The translations under genes were made by a program, and so were the position numbers. The notes below the pieces were generated by a model. The model was not told where the DNA came from and searched no databases. It saw only the letters and a program-made list of their open reading frames with translations. This document shows, in pieces, positions 53,474-62,621 of a DNA stretch of 64,000 nucleotides (positions within the stretch are counted from its first letter, which is position 1; each line of letters begins with the position of its first letter). This stretch comes from Natronosalvus vescus (GTDB lineage Archaea; Halobacteriota; Halobacteria; Halobacteriales; Natrialbaceae), in contig NZ_CP099546.1 in the NCBI RefSeq assembly GCF_023973145.1, positions 2,418,001 to 2,482,000 on the forward strand, written 5' to 3'.

Positions 53474-54466
53474 GTGACCCGACACGCCCTCCACCTCACG
53501 TTCGTCGTCGCCCTCGTCGCCCTGGCAGGCTGTAGTGGATTCGCCGCCGATCCGTTCGACGACGACCCTGACCGCGACGCCTTCGACGTCGACACGCCGC
53601 TCGATCCCGACTCGATTGAAGCCGAGCCGTCCGAATCGGATCTCGAGGAGCATCCCGAGTGGTATCCGGCAGACGATGACGGGAAATTCCATCCGGGGCC
53701 GTTGCTCAGCGAGCACAACAATCACATCATGGAGAATGGGGTCATTGAGCAGTCGTCCATCGATGCGACCGACGAAAACGGGACGGTCGTATTACACAAC
53801 ACGGCGACTCTCTTTCACGATCCGAACGTCCCGCGATTTTACGTGGTCGAGCACTTCGGCGGCGAGTACCGGGCCTGGGACGGTGCTCCCCGAAGTGGCC
53901 CGCCCGACCTCCAGCGAGCCGAACAGTGGTACAACGACACGGACAGCTACGTCGAGTTTGAGCACGACAACGGCACGGTTGCCTACGACAGATCGTTCGG
54001 GCACTACGTGGGAGCGTTCACGCACGTCGGACTGATCGTCAGCGATGCCAGTGACGTGTCCGTCACCAGCTTCGACGACGGCGGGGCGACGTACTACTAC
54101 GTCCATTCGACGACACCGGACGAGTCGGGCCGGTTCGTCGAGGACGAGCCGTTCGAACTCGAGTTGTACGTCGACGAGGACGGCTTCATCGTGTTCGCCT
54201 CGGTCGAAGGAACGCTGAACCTCGACCAGCGCGAGTACGACGGGCCGATCAACGAGGAGTACGACACCCTCGAAGTCGAGGAAACCATGCGATTCGGCAA
54301 CCTTCAGGAGGATTCGTTCGAGGAACCGGAATGGCTCGAGACGGCGCGCGAGGAGGTCGATGACGGTAGCGCCGACGAGGGCGGTTCCGACGACGAGGAA
54401 TACGACGACCAACCAGATGTCGACACGCGAAGCCAGATGGTCGGCTCGACTGGTTCCCACCGGTAG
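53474..54466 (+). CDS. Lipoprotein of unknown function
   Basis: The 330-residue protein starts at GTG 53474. It has a signal with lipobox VALVALAGCSG, Cys near residue 20, so it is lipid-anchored outside the cell. The mature part is acidic, with beta-rich middle segments and a disordered Glu/Asp-rich C terminus (EEVDDGSADEGGSDDEE). A TATA-like AAAATATTTATTC lies about 20-30 bp upstream. No domain is recognised. Confidence 0.7.
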   Translation: MTRHALHLTFVVALVALAGCSGFAADPFDDDPDRDAFDVDTPLDPDSIEAEPSESDLEEHPEWYPADDDGKFHPGPLLSEHNNHIMENGVIEQSSIDATDENGTVVLHNTATLFHDPNVPRFYVVEHFGGEYRAWDGAPRSGPPDLQRAEQWYNDTDSYVEFEHDNGTVAYDRSFGHYVGAFTHVGLIVSDASDVSVTSFDDGGATYYYVHSTTPDESGRFVEDEPFELELYVDEDGFIVFASVEGTLNLDQREYDGPINEEYDTLEVEETMRFGNLQEDSFEEPEWLETAREEVDDGSADEGGSDDEEYDDQPDVDTRSQMVGSTGSHR

Positions 54467-54836
54467 CCGTTCGGTTCACTCGAGTCGCCTCGAGAAACCC
54501 GTGCTTTTACGACCTGGATGAAGAGCACGCAGACGATGGTTCGTTAGGGTAACCGAGTGCGGTTCAGGGCCGCTGTGAATAACTGGTACGATAGATGGTG
54601 TACGAATGCGTTACCTCACTGGTCGGAAAACGTGCTCCTCGAACACGGTCGGTGGTGGAAGTAGCCGATAGCGATCTTTTTTGTCGATGCCCGATCACCC
54701 ACTACCACCGTCCACCCACTGCCACGTTTCGGGCAGCTCATGGCCACCACTGTTTCGCCGCCAAGCTTTCACATCGATTCCCGTACAAACTGCACCCAGT
54801 ATTTAACCCGTTCGAGCCACTCTGTACAACAGATTA
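54467..54836. other. Intergenic region upstream of the TFB gene
   Basis: These 370 bases hold no supported gene. A short frame at 54595-54837 has poor coding composition. An AT-rich patch CAGTATTTAACCC (54796-54808) about 28-40 bp before the TFB ATG is the best promoter candidate. Confidence 0.45.
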
Positions 54837-55802
54837 ATGGAACGTCTATCTCGCCAGAATGAGAGCAACGAGCGCACAGCGGAGGAAACGACTGGACAAG
54901 AGGGCGTCCGTACCTGTCCCGAATGCGATTCGACGACCCTGACGAGAAGTTCGGATGGGAGCGAGATCAGCTGCGAGGAATGTGGGCTGATTCTCGAAGA
55001 GGAGACCATCGACAGAGGGCCGGAATGGCGGGCATTCAACGCCGCTGAGCGAGATAGTAAGTCACGAGTCGGCGCACCGACGACCCAGACGATGCACGAT
55101 AAGGGACTGACAACGACCATCGACTGGAAGAATCAGGATGCCTACGGCCGCTCACTCTCCTCGGAAAAGCGCAGCCAGATGAACCGACTGCGAAAATGGC
55201 AAGAGCGCATTCGAACGAAGGACGCTGGCGAGCGAAACCTGCAGTTTGCGCTCTCCGAGACCGACCGAATGGCATCTGCGCTGGGCGTACCCCGATCCGT
55301 TCGGGAGGTCGCGAGCGTTCTCTACCGACGCGCCCTCGAGGAGGATCTGATCCGGGGACGCTCGATTGAGGGCGTCGCCACAAGCACGTTGTATGCCGCC
55401 TGCCGAATGGAAGGGATTCCCCGATCGCTCGACGAAGTTGCGGCTGTCTCGCGTGTTGATCGGATGGAGATCGGACGCACATATCGGTATGTTTCCCAGG
55501 AACTCAGTCTCGAGATGCAGCCCGTCGATCCGAAGAAATACGTCCCCCGTTTCTGTTCCGAACTCGAGCTCTCTGAGGAGGTAGAATCGAAGGCCAACGA
55601 AATCATCGACACGACAGCAGAGCAAGGAATGTTGTCGGGGAAATCCCCAACTGGGTACGCTGCAGCTGCAATCTATGCCGGTGCGCTCCTTTGTAATGAG
55701 AAAAAGACGCAGACCGAAGTGGCCACGGTTGCCCAAGTAACTGAAGTCACGATTCGGAATCGATACCAGGAGCAAATCGCCGCAATGGGTCTCCCTCACT
55801 GA
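54837..55802 (+). CDS. tfb: Transcription initiation factor IIB (TFB)
   Basis: The 321-residue factor bridges TBP and RNA polymerase. The N-terminal zinc ribbon has CPECDS and CEECG (residues about 26-50), and the B-reader/linker is in RGPEWRAFNAAERDSKSRVGAP. Two cyclin-like repeats follow: about residues 125-215 (RSIEGVATSTLYAACRMEGIPRSL) and 220-315 (GKSPTGYAAAAIYAGALL). Haloarchaea have several TFBs that act in regulation; this is one paralogue. It is near a TnpB element. Confidence 0.95.
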   Translation: MERLSRQNESNERTAEETTGQEGVRTCPECDSTTLTRSSDGSEISCEECGLILEEETIDRGPEWRAFNAAERDSKSRVGAPTTQTMHDKGLTTTIDWKNQDAYGRSLSSEKRSQMNRLRKWQERIRTKDAGERNLQFALSETDRMASALGVPRSVREVASVLYRRALEEDLIRGRSIEGVATSTLYAACRMEGIPRSLDEVAAVSRVDRMEIGRTYRYVSQELSLEMQPVDPKKYVPRFCSELELSEEVESKANEIIDTTAEQGMLSGKSPTGYAAAAIYAGALLCNEKKTQTEVATVAQVTEVTIRNRYQEQIAAMGLPH

Positions 55803-55940
55803 CCGACGTTTCAACTAAACGGTAGCGCGGAGTCCCCTTCCTCAAGCGTGAGCGAAGCGAGCGGTAGGGAGGGGAGGAGCGCGTTCGTATAGTTGGGCAA
55901 AAAGACGGTCTATACATAGCCACGGAGCTACATTGAATAC

Positions 55941-57194
55941 GTGGCAGACGACTACGTGCGTCGGACGGCAATCACCCGCCTCTCGATAGACGGCGAGCAA
56001 CGCGACGTGCTCGAAAAGCCTCTTTCCGAGTGGAAGCGGGGTTGCCAAATCGCCACAGACCTCGCGTGGGGACGTTGCAACACCAAGAGCGACGTGCAAC
56101 CTCTCGCCTACGATTCTGTGCGCGAATACACCGACCTCGGCAGTCAGCACGCGATTCTCGCCACCCACCAGGCCGCACAAGCCATCACCGGCTGTATCGA
56201 ACGCCAGTCGAAAGGCAAGAAGGTCAGCAAGCCAACGTTCACCGCACCCACGCTGAAATACGATACACGGACGATGACGGTGTTCGATGACGATACCGTT
56301 TCCCTCTCTACAACGGAGAGTCGAGTCCGGTGTCCGCTCGACCTTCCCGACGCCGACGATGGCTATCAGCGTCAGTATCTCGACTCGGACGAATGGAGTG
56401 TTACGGAAAGTACGCTCACCGCCCGAGGCGGCGAGTTCTTCCTGCATATCGGCTTCCGCCGGTACAAGAACGATACCGAACGCAACACCGCCGAGGACGG
56501 AACGGTTCTCGGGGTTGACCTCGGTATCGAAAACCTCGCTGTCACCAGCACCGCCTCCTTCTTCAGCGGGCGAGAGCTAACCCACCGCCTCCGCGAGTTC
56601 GAGAAGGTACGCGCCGGGTTGCAACAGACCGGAACGCGAAGCGCCCACCGGACGCTCGTACAATCGAGCGGTCGAGAACTTCGATACGTTCGAGACGTTC
56701 TCCACCGGGCGTCGAACGCGCTGATAGATGAAGCACTCCGGTACGACTGTGACGTTATCGCGTTCGAGAACCTAACCCATATCCGCGACCGAACCAGTGC
56801 GTCGTGGGGTCACAAGTGGGCGTTCCGAACGCTCTACGAGTACGTCGAATACAAGGCCGAGTCTGTCGGTATCTCGGTGAAGCAAGTCGGATCGGCGTAC
56901 ACGTCGAAACGGTGTTCCGAGTGCGGATTCACGGCAGACGAGAATCGACCATCGCGTAACGACTTCCGATGCGTGAAGTGTGGGTCGGAAGCGAACGCCG
57001 ATTACAATGCGGCGAAAAACATCGGTATGCGGTACGTCCGCCGGGGCCAACAGTCGTCTCGGCGGACGGGCAACAGTCAACTCGCCCTGAAGTCTGGAAC
57101 GGTGACGCCAAACGCCGGATTTACCGGCTACCCCGACGGGTTCGAGGCCGAGTTCACGGACAAGCCCCACCCTCAAAGCGCCGAAGGCGCTTAG
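55941..57194 (+). CDS. tnpB: TnpB RNA-guided nuclease
   Basis: The 417-residue protein is a full-length TnpB, the ancestor type of Cas12. The RuvC active site is complete: Asp193 (GVDLGIEN), Glu276 (VIAFENLTH) and Asp354 (ANADYNAAKN). The zinc finger lies between with CSECGF and CVKCGS. An N-terminal helical and WED-like part precedes. TnpB uses an omega RNA made from its own 3' end to cut DNA. The GTG start at 55941 is supported by a TATA-like CTATACAT upstream. Confidence 0.92.
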   Translation: MADDYVRRTAITRLSIDGEQRDVLEKPLSEWKRGCQIATDLAWGRCNTKSDVQPLAYDSVREYTDLGSQHAILATHQAAQAITGCIERQSKGKKVSKPTFTAPTLKYDTRTMTVFDDDTVSLSTTESRVRCPLDLPDADDGYQRQYLDSDEWSVTESTLTARGGEFFLHIGFRRYKNDTERNTAEDGTVLGVDLGIENLAVTSTASFFSGRELTHRLREFEKVRAGLQQTGTRSAHRTLVQSSGRELRYVRDVLHRASNALIDEALRYDCDVIAFENLTHIRDRTSASWGHKWAFRTLYEYVEYKAESVGISVKQVGSAYTSKRCSECGFTADENRPSRNDFRCVKCGSEANADYNAAKNIGMRYVRRGQQSSRRTGNSQLALKSGTVTPNAGFTGYPDGFEAEFTDKPHPQSAEGA

Positions 57195-57201
57195 GGTGGG
57201 G
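57165..57201 (+). ncRNA. Putative omega-RNA end hairpin of the TnpB element
   Basis: CCCCACCCT (57165-57173) pairs with AGGGTGGGG (57193-57201), and AAGCGCC with GGCGCTT inside, closed by a GAA loop. It overlaps the tnpB stop codon. In IS605-type elements the transcribed right end forms the scaffold of the omega RNA, and the guide follows outside the element. Here the guide would start near 57202-57215 (GTAGTTGACATCG). Confidence 0.6.
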
Positions 57202-57216
57202 TAGTTGACATCGATT

Positions 57217-57615
57217 TCAGAGGTAGTACTCTTCTCGCTCGAGAACGTCAGCGAAGGCGACGGTCTCTTTCACATCTGTGATTTCGATGGTTACGCGCTC
57301 TCCTTTCTCCGTATCGGGAACGATCACCACGTAGCCTCGTTCGACGCGCGCAATCCCGTCACCTTGCTCTCCGGTACCTTCGATATCGACAGTGCGAGTC
57401 TCGCCAGTTTCGACTGGTGGGGTCGGTTCATCGTGCTCCCGCTGTGTGTCTGTGTTGGCTTCGGCTCCTGGCCCAAGCAGTGCGGCTCGGTACACTTCTC
57501 CAACTTTGACGTCTCCGAACGCGACCTCCTGATCAGGAACCTCGATGATGTATGAACCGTCTTCTTCCACGATCTCGGCGTTAAATAGGCACAGTAAATT
57601 ATCAGGGATTTCCAT
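57217..57615 (-). CDS. TRAM-domain RNA-binding protein
   Basis: The 132-residue protein has a short N-terminal region (MEIPDNLLCLFNAEIVEEDG) and, from about residue 70, a TRAM domain (TVDIEGTGEQGDGIARVERGYVVIVPDTEKGERVTIEI). This fold binds RNA and is found in tRNA modification enzymes and archaeal RNA chaperones. A proline-rich linker joins the parts. It is reading toward the TnpB element, whose right end nearly reaches its stop. Confidence 0.85.
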   Translation of the reverse strand: MEIPDNLLCLFNAEIVEEDGSYIIEVPDQEVAFGDVKVGEVYRAALLGPGAEANTDTQREHDEPTPPVETGETRTVDIEGTGEQGDGIARVERGYVVIVPDTEKGERVTIEITDVKETVAFADVLEREEYYL

Positions 57616-57961
57616 CAGTTGATCTTCTTCCCGGAAAAACGGGAACCATCATATTGAGTCCACCGGTGACTCCTCATCCGAATCAACTTCCACTGTAACA
57701 GGAATAGGGATTGTCCAGGTTCTGGAAGGGGAGTTTTCACCAGAATTGGCTCGGGGACAGAGGGCACAAAAGCTCCGACTACGGGAATTTACCGTACAGA
57801 CCGTCCGAAAATGAGACATAGTGATGTCTTCTCGATTTCAGCCTGCCTCTCGAGACAGTCCGTGAACCCAGGTCGGCTGCAAAGAATGTACGTACGCGAG
57901 GTGAGTTCCCCGGGGTCGTTCGGAAGACGGAGTCTCTCGAACCACCTGCCCCCGAGGCGGG
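57616..57961. other. Intergenic region between the TRAM protein and the ornithine cyclodeaminase gene
   Basis: No gene is supported in these 346 bases. The part near 57640-57730 is AT-richer and probably carries the promoter for the TRAM protein. A plus-strand frame after 57811 is Arg/Ser-rich and looks like non-coding shadow. Confidence 0.45.
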
Positions 57962-59200
57962 TCACACTTCCTCGAGCAGTTCGTCGGCGAGCATCGGCAG
58001 GAACGTCCCGATGTCGGTCACCATCCCGATCGCCTGGGCGCTGCCACGATCGAGCAACTGGGTTACGGTGGCCGGGTTGATGTCGACGCAGACGGTTTTC
58101 GTCGTCGAGGGCAGGCAGTTACCGACGGCGACCGAGTGTAACAGCGTCGAGAGCATAAGCACGAGGTCGGCCTCGTGGGCTTGCTCGCGGATCGCCGCCT
58201 GGGCCTCGACCGCGTCCGTGATCGTATCCGGGAGGGGACCGTCGTCCCGAATCGAGCCAGCGAGCACGTACGGCACGTCGTTGCGGATACACTCGTACAT
58301 GACGCCGCTGGTGACGATTTCGTCCTCGACCGCGGCCTCGATGCCGCCGGCACGACCGATCTCGCTGATCGTGTAGATGTGGTGTTTGTGCCCTTTTCGG
58401 GGGTGCTCGAGCGTCTCCGTGTCGACACCCAGCGAGGTGCCATACAGGTCGCGCTCGAGGTCGTGGACGGCGAAGCCGTTGCCCGCGCTAAGGGCGTCAA
58501 TGTAGCCCGCCCGGACGAGGTCGGCCAGTGCTTCCCGGCCGCCCGAGTGGACGATCGCCGGGCCACAGACGACGAGTACGCTCCCGTCTTCGTCACGGAC
58601 GTCCCGCATCTCGGCGGCGATCTCCTCGATCAACGACTTCGACGGCCGCTCGCTCGAGACGCCACCCTGCATGAAGCCGAAGGCACTCCCTTTCCCCCGC
58701 GGGCGCTCGGGCGGGTCGACCCGGATGCCGGTTTCGCCTGTCACGACGCGGTCGCCCGCCTCGATGGCGTTGAGCACCCGCGTCACCACGCGCGGGGCCG
58801 ACCCGTCGTTGCCCTTCTCGACGACCAACGCACAGTCCATCTCGACGTTCTCGACGGGCAGCCACTCGCCGTCGACGCGCACCTCCGTCGGGTGGTTCGT
58901 CGTCGAGTAGAAGTCGACGGGGACGACCTGGTCGGCGGGTGCCTCCTCGAGGGTCGCGTCCCGCGGATCGGCGACGGTCGCGCCGTTCTGGTTGAGCTCG
59001 TGCACAATCGCCCGTAGCTCTCCGTCCGTGTCGGCGCTGACCGTCATTCGACAGTACGACTCCTCGTGTTTGTGTCGCCCTACCTCGAACGCCTCGACGT
59101 CGAACTCCCCGCCGAGATCCATCACGGCACCGAAACACCGCGCCATCGAGCCGGAGTCGATGATGTGCCCTTCGAGTTCGACCGTACGACTGACTGTCAT
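57962..59200 (-). CDS. Archaeal-type ornithine cyclodeaminase (TIGR00300, LOR/SDH-like)
   Basis: The 412-residue protein begins MTVSRTVELEGHIIDSGSMARCFG, the LOR/SDH bifunctional-like N-terminal domain. Glycine-rich NAD-binding segments follow (VLVVCGPAIVHSGGREALADLV; YIDALSAGNGFAVHD). Its matches are the archaeal ornithine cyclodeaminases that convert ornithine to proline and ammonia, with NAD bound. The start is decided by the conserved N terminus; the frame extends further only as shadow. Confidence 0.85.
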   Translation of the reverse strand: MTVSRTVELEGHIIDSGSMARCFGAVMDLGGEFDVEAFEVGRHKHEESYCRMTVSADTDGELRAIVHELNQNGATVADPRDATLEEAPADQVVPVDFYSTTNHPTEVRVDGEWLPVENVEMDCALVVEKGNDGSAPRVVTRVLNAIEAGDRVVTGETGIRVDPPERPRGKGSAFGFMQGGVSSERPSKSLIEEIAAEMRDVRDEDGSVLVVCGPAIVHSGGREALADLVRAGYIDALSAGNGFAVHDLERDLYGTSLGVDTETLEHPRKGHKHHIYTISEIGRAGGIEAAVEDEIVTSGVMYECIRNDVPYVLAGSIRDDGPLPDTITDAVEAQAAIREQAHEADLVLMLSTLLHSVAVGNCLPSTTKTVCVDINPATVTQLLDRGSAQAIGMVTDIGTFLPMLADELLEEV

Positions 59201-59336
59201 CGGTGGCCCTTCGGGGTCGGTAACCGTGAATCTGTGTATCGGTGCAGTGATCACCGCCCCCGGGCACTCAGCGAACCCGATCGATTGTTCCGGGTAGCGA
59301 GTCACTACCAAAGTATCCCGACCGGCAACCCTCGGT

Positions 59337-60083
59337 ATGGTCTCGGATCGCGAACTGGTCGATAAGTGGCGAACGCAGGTGTTACAACCCGCGAGTGAGG
59401 AGGTCAAGCGCCTCCTCGAGCGCTTTCCCGACCGGCGGTCGCTGACGATCACGTTCGATCGATTCGGCACGGACTACCGATTTTCCAGCCCGCTGCTGTC
59501 TCAGCCGGATCGGACGCTCGAGGCGGGAAAACGGGCGCTCGGCGAGTTCGCGGCCGAGACGCTCGAGGAACCGGGGACTACCGAAATCCACCCCGACGAC
59601 CGCGTGTATCTCCGGGTGACGGACGCACCGGCACGCATCCGCTGTTCGATACCGACACTGGGATCGGAACAGTTGAACCGACTCGTCGCCCTCGAGGGGC
59701 GCGTCGTCGAGACTGATTCCGTCCGGCCCCGGGCCGTCGTCGCCGCGTTTCGGTGCGACCACTGCGGGGAGTTCCAGCCGGTTCGACAGCCGGGACGGTT
59801 TCTTCGACGGCCCGGTCGCTGTCACGACTGTAACGCGAGCGGGCCGTTTACGCTGACGCCCGAACGGGGAACGTACGTCGACGCTCAGACGATAACCGTC
59901 GGTGAGGGTGACCGATCGGTGCCCGTCGAACTTGAGCACGACCTGGTGGGTGCGTTCGACATCGGTGATCGCGTCGACTTCGTCGCGATTCCGCGAGCCA
60001 GATCGAACGGCGAGACGACGACGGCGACGCTCGAACTCGAGGCCGTGAGTGGGACGGTGCTCGCGACCGACGACGGCGAGTGA
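59337..60083 (+). CDS. Free-standing MCM N-terminal-domain-like protein
   Basis: The 248-residue protein follows the MCM helicase N-terminal layout. A helical A domain comes first. Then come an OB-fold with LNRLVALEGRVVETDSVRPRAVVAAFRCDHCGE and a zinc finger (CDHCG, then CHDCNASG). After that the chain ends without any AAA+ ATPase module. In MCM the N-terminal part binds DNA and drives hexamer formation. A stand-alone copy could bind DNA, modulate MCM, or serve another role. It lies just before aIF2-beta. Confidence 0.8.
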   Translation: MVSDRELVDKWRTQVLQPASEEVKRLLERFPDRRSLTITFDRFGTDYRFSSPLLSQPDRTLEAGKRALGEFAAETLEEPGTTEIHPDDRVYLRVTDAPARIRCSIPTLGSEQLNRLVALEGRVVETDSVRPRAVVAAFRCDHCGEFQPVRQPGRFLRRPGRCHDCNASGPFTLTPERGTYVDAQTITVGEGDRSVPVELEHDLVGAFDIGDRVDFVAIPRARSNGETTTATLELEAVSGTVLATDDGE

Positions 60084-60158
60084 CGCCGCGGGAACCCGAC
60101 GCAGCGACCAGCACGCAAGAGCAGAACCGATTTACGTCGCGGGCCATTCCTGTCGTGT

Positions 60159-60770
60159 ATGGATTACGAGTCGAGCCTCGAGCGGGCTATGGAGAACGTC
60201 CCCGACATCGGTGGGGACGACGAGCGACTGCAGATTCCCGACGCACAGGCACAGAAGGACGGGGCCTTCACCCGGTTTACGAACCTCGGCGAGATCGCTG
60301 ACGTCCTCTCGCGAGAGACGGCACACCTGCACCGATTCGTCCAGCGAGAACTGGGGACGAACGGGAAACTCGGCGACGGACGCAGCCGATACAACGGTAC
60401 GTTCTCCGGCCAGGACTTCGACGCGGCAATCGACGCCTACGTCGAGGAGTACGTCCGCTGTTCGGAGTGTGGCCTGCCGGACACCCGTCTGGTTCGCGAG
60501 GATCGAACCCCGATGCTCCGGTGTGACGCCTGTGGGGCGTTCCGCCCGGTAACGAAGCGCTCCTCGAGCCCACAGCAGCAACAACAGCGCGAGGCCGTCG
60601 AGGAAGGCAAGACTTACACGGTCGAGATCACCGGCACGGGTCGGAAGGGCGACGGTGTGGCGGAGAAAGGCGAATATACGATTTTCGTCCCCGGCGCGAG
60701 CAAGGGCGACGTCGTCGAGATTTACATCAAGAACATTTCTGGCAACCTCGCGTTCGCCCGACTTGCGTAG
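60159..60770 (+). CDS. Translation initiation factor aIF2-beta with TRAM domain
   Basis: The 203-residue protein has the aIF2-beta body (MDYESSLERAMENVPDIGG...GEIADVLSRETAHLHRFVQRELGTNG) and the zinc ribbon CSECGLPDTRLVREDRTPMLRCDACGA. It then has a C-terminal TRAM domain (TVEITGTGRKGDGVAEKGEYTIFVPGASKGDVVEIYIKNI). aIF2 delivers initiator tRNA to the small subunit. The TRAM extension is typical of haloarchaeal members. The Gln-rich linker joins the parts. Confidence 0.94.
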   Translation: MDYESSLERAMENVPDIGGDDERLQIPDAQAQKDGAFTRFTNLGEIADVLSRETAHLHRFVQRELGTNGKLGDGRSRYNGTFSGQDFDAAIDAYVEEYVRCSECGLPDTRLVREDRTPMLRCDACGAFRPVTKRSSSPQQQQQREAVEEGKTYTVEITGTGRKGDGVAEKGEYTIFVPGASKGDVVEIYIKNISGNLAFARLA

Positions 60771-60950
60771 ACGAGAGACTCGAGTCTACGGACGCAAACA
60801 GTCTGGCTCTGTCGAACAACGCAGTAGATGACGGGAGTGGGCTGGCTGGGTAGAGGGGGCGAGTTCAGCGCGACGGCTTCATTTGTGTCACGTTGCAGCC
60901 AGTGAACTGCCCGTTCATTCGACCTTCCAGGCACGCGATACAGATCACAG

Positions 60951-61289
60951 CTACCGGATGGAAGGGTTCGTGAAGTGTCCGACGGTATCGAGTTCTTCCC
61001 ACTCGCCGACGAGGGTATCTCGAAGAACATCGTGGTGTTCCTCGTCGATCTCGTACGCCTCTTCATCACCGGCCTCGTCAGCGTGTTCGAGATCGCGTGC
61101 CTCCATGTAGATGTAGAGGTATGTCACGTCGTCGAACGAGCCAAGAAACGCGGTCTCCGTGTAAACGCCCTCGTGCTCGAGCGTTTCAACGACTTCAGAT
61201 TCGCGTTCGTGCAACTCCTCGAACCACGCGCGAAGGCGCTCGGCTTTCCCCGGAGCGACCTGCGCGCGAGCAAGCATCACCTCGGACAT
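60951..61289 (-). CDS. Conserved haloarchaeal protein (DUF6176-like)
   Basis: The 112-residue protein, MSEVMLARAQVAPGKAERLRAWFEEL onward, looks like a dimeric alpha/beta-barrel (ferredoxin-like) protein with a YLYIYMEARDLEHADEAGDEEA segment. It is acidic and cytoplasmic. Family assignment is by resemblance to DUF6176 members; function is unknown. Confidence 0.65.
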   Translation of the reverse strand: MSEVMLARAQVAPGKAERLRAWFEELHERESEVVETLEHEGVYTETAFLGSFDDVTYLYIYMEARDLEHADEAGDEEAYEIDEEHHDVLRDTLVGEWEELDTVGHFTNPSIR

Positions 61290-61602
61290 ACGCGGTCTCT
61301 ATCGCAGGAGTAGTTAGACTTTCTGAGCAACTGTGGAATTTTCACGCTGTGCCGAGCGATCACCACTATCGCAGCGGAAGCCGAATCTCGTACAACGTTC
61401 GTGTCTGTCTATTGTAGAGGATCCACGGACTACCGAAATGCTGTCAGAAATGGCGTGCAACATACAGAGGATGGATCCAGCATTACGGATCGCATTTTTC
61501 AACTGGATCCTGTAGCACCGAATGGTCATCACTGTACCTATTTAGAGTATAATATTGTTAGCTCACCAGAAAGTACTTGCTGGAGACTCCAAGAAAATAG
61601 AT
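61290..61602. other. AT-rich upstream region of first repeated locus
   Basis: No gene is supported here. Sequence 61437-61602 is similar to 61945-62091 (shared elements include TTTAGAG, CTCACCAGAAAGTACTTGCTGG and AAGAAA, then an ATG). It is the leader of the repeated small-protein locus. Confidence 0.55.
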
Positions 61603-61905
61603 ATGAAGCGGCAAAACATCCTCACAGAGTTAGGCATTACTGGATTTTTCTATCATCTATCCTACTACAGTGCTGTAGAAAATACCGTGATGCACTCTGG
61701 TGATATTTCGGGATATGGGTTTGCCATATGGATACTCTTGTTTATCGGATTCTTGCTTGTCATGGGTGGACTCTTGTCTATCGGATTCTTGTTTGTCATG
61801 AAGTTACTAGTCATAGTCAGGGCGTGAGATGGCAGTTGAGAACAATTTTCCTTTGAGTTGTAAATTATCACTTACCAACCGTTACATCTCCGTGTGAGTT
61901 CAGCA
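61437..61905. repeat. Repeated small-protein locus, copy A
   Basis: This block resembles 61945-62440 in its leader (CTCACCAGAAAGTACTTGCTGG at 61562-61583 and 62050-62071), in its coding part, and in its tail (CACTTACCAACCG at 61870-61882 and 62413-62425). It is an old duplication with many substitutions. Confidence 0.7.
61603..61827 (+). CDS. Small membrane protein of the repeated locus (intact copy)
   Basis: The 74-residue protein starts MKRQNILTELGITGFF and has one or two hydrophobic helices (GFAIWILLFIGFLLVMGGLL and SIGFLFVMKLLVIV). ATG 61603 is favoured because it matches the start of the second copy at 62092. The sequence is AT-rich and unlike host genes. Function is unknown. Confidence 0.55.
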   Translation: MKRQNILTELGITGFFYHLSYYSAVENTVMHSGDISGYGFAIWILLFIGFLLVMGGLLSIGFLFVMKLLVIVRA

Positions 61906-61944
61906 GGTACTGAACGAACTACCTGATCCCTATCAGAAACGACT

Positions 61945-62440
61945 TGACCGACTCAGAGCATGAGTTTAGCAATACAGAATCGCATCTTTTACTTTGACCT
62001 GTGGGGTTGAGACGCCATCACTGTACCAATTTAGAGCATGTTATTATTAGCTCACCAGAAAGTACTTGCTGGTGACTCTAAGAAACCATATATGAAGCGA
62101 CGAGCCATCCTCACAGGGATCGGTATTACTGAACTCATATGTAATCTAACCGGTCATATGCAATGACAATGAGTGCTGTAAATGTTGTAGAGAACCTTGT
62201 CGTGAATAGCGCAACTGTGACTGCTGTAGAATATATCGTGATGCACTCTGATGCCCCTTCGTTATATGCGCTTGCCAGAGTTATACTCAGAAATATTACA
62301 CTTTTGTTTGTCATGAGCGTACTCTCGGTTATCGTATTCTTGTTTTTCATGAAGTTACTAGGTCATAGGTGAACTGACAGTCGAGGGTTGTTTTCACACG
62401 AGTTGCAAATTGTCACTTACCAACCGCTACAAACCCAGCT
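61945..62440. repeat. Repeated small-protein locus, copy B
   Basis: This is the second unit of the duplication, in direct orientation about 490-540 bp after copy A. It carries the frameshifted version of the small membrane protein gene. A further partial leader resembling it occurs at about 63565-63650. Confidence 0.65.
62092..62372 (+). pseudogene. Small membrane protein of the repeated locus, frameshifted copy
   Basis: The start MKRRAILTGIGITELICNL matches the intact copy's MKRQNILTELGIT but runs into a stop after 24 codons (62164-62166). A second frame (62163-62372, 69 codons) overlaps it and keeps the C-terminal similarity (AVEYIVMHSD, LLFVM, FLFFMKLL against AVENTVMHSG, FLLVM, FLFVMKLL). 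Either the gene is broken by a frameshift or the downstream ORF is now used alone. Confidence 0.5.
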
Positions 62441-62621
62441 GTCCTAACCGCTCAGCGAATTCAGTCACGGAACCGAGTTCTCCGTTGTAGTGGGTCTAAA
62501 GGTCGCCAGTACTCCGGAAGAACATCGGACACTCGGGGCAGTGGTGGCGCTCAGTACCGACTCTGTACTGAACTTTCATCTTTGCGATGGTCGATCCTGC
62601 CGAGTGCCACATTCGCGCCCT

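Larger units (their letters stand above)
55826..57203 (+). mobile_element. IS1341-type (IS200/IS605 family, TnpB-only) element
   Basis: The element consists of a tnpB gene with flanking hairpins and no tnpA. The left end has a GC-rich hairpin (about 55834-55876, CCCCTTCCTC against GGGAGGGG). The right end has a strong hairpin (57165-57201). Without tnpA it needs an enzyme elsewhere to move. Exact ends cannot be set by eye because this family makes no target duplication. Confidence 0.75.
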
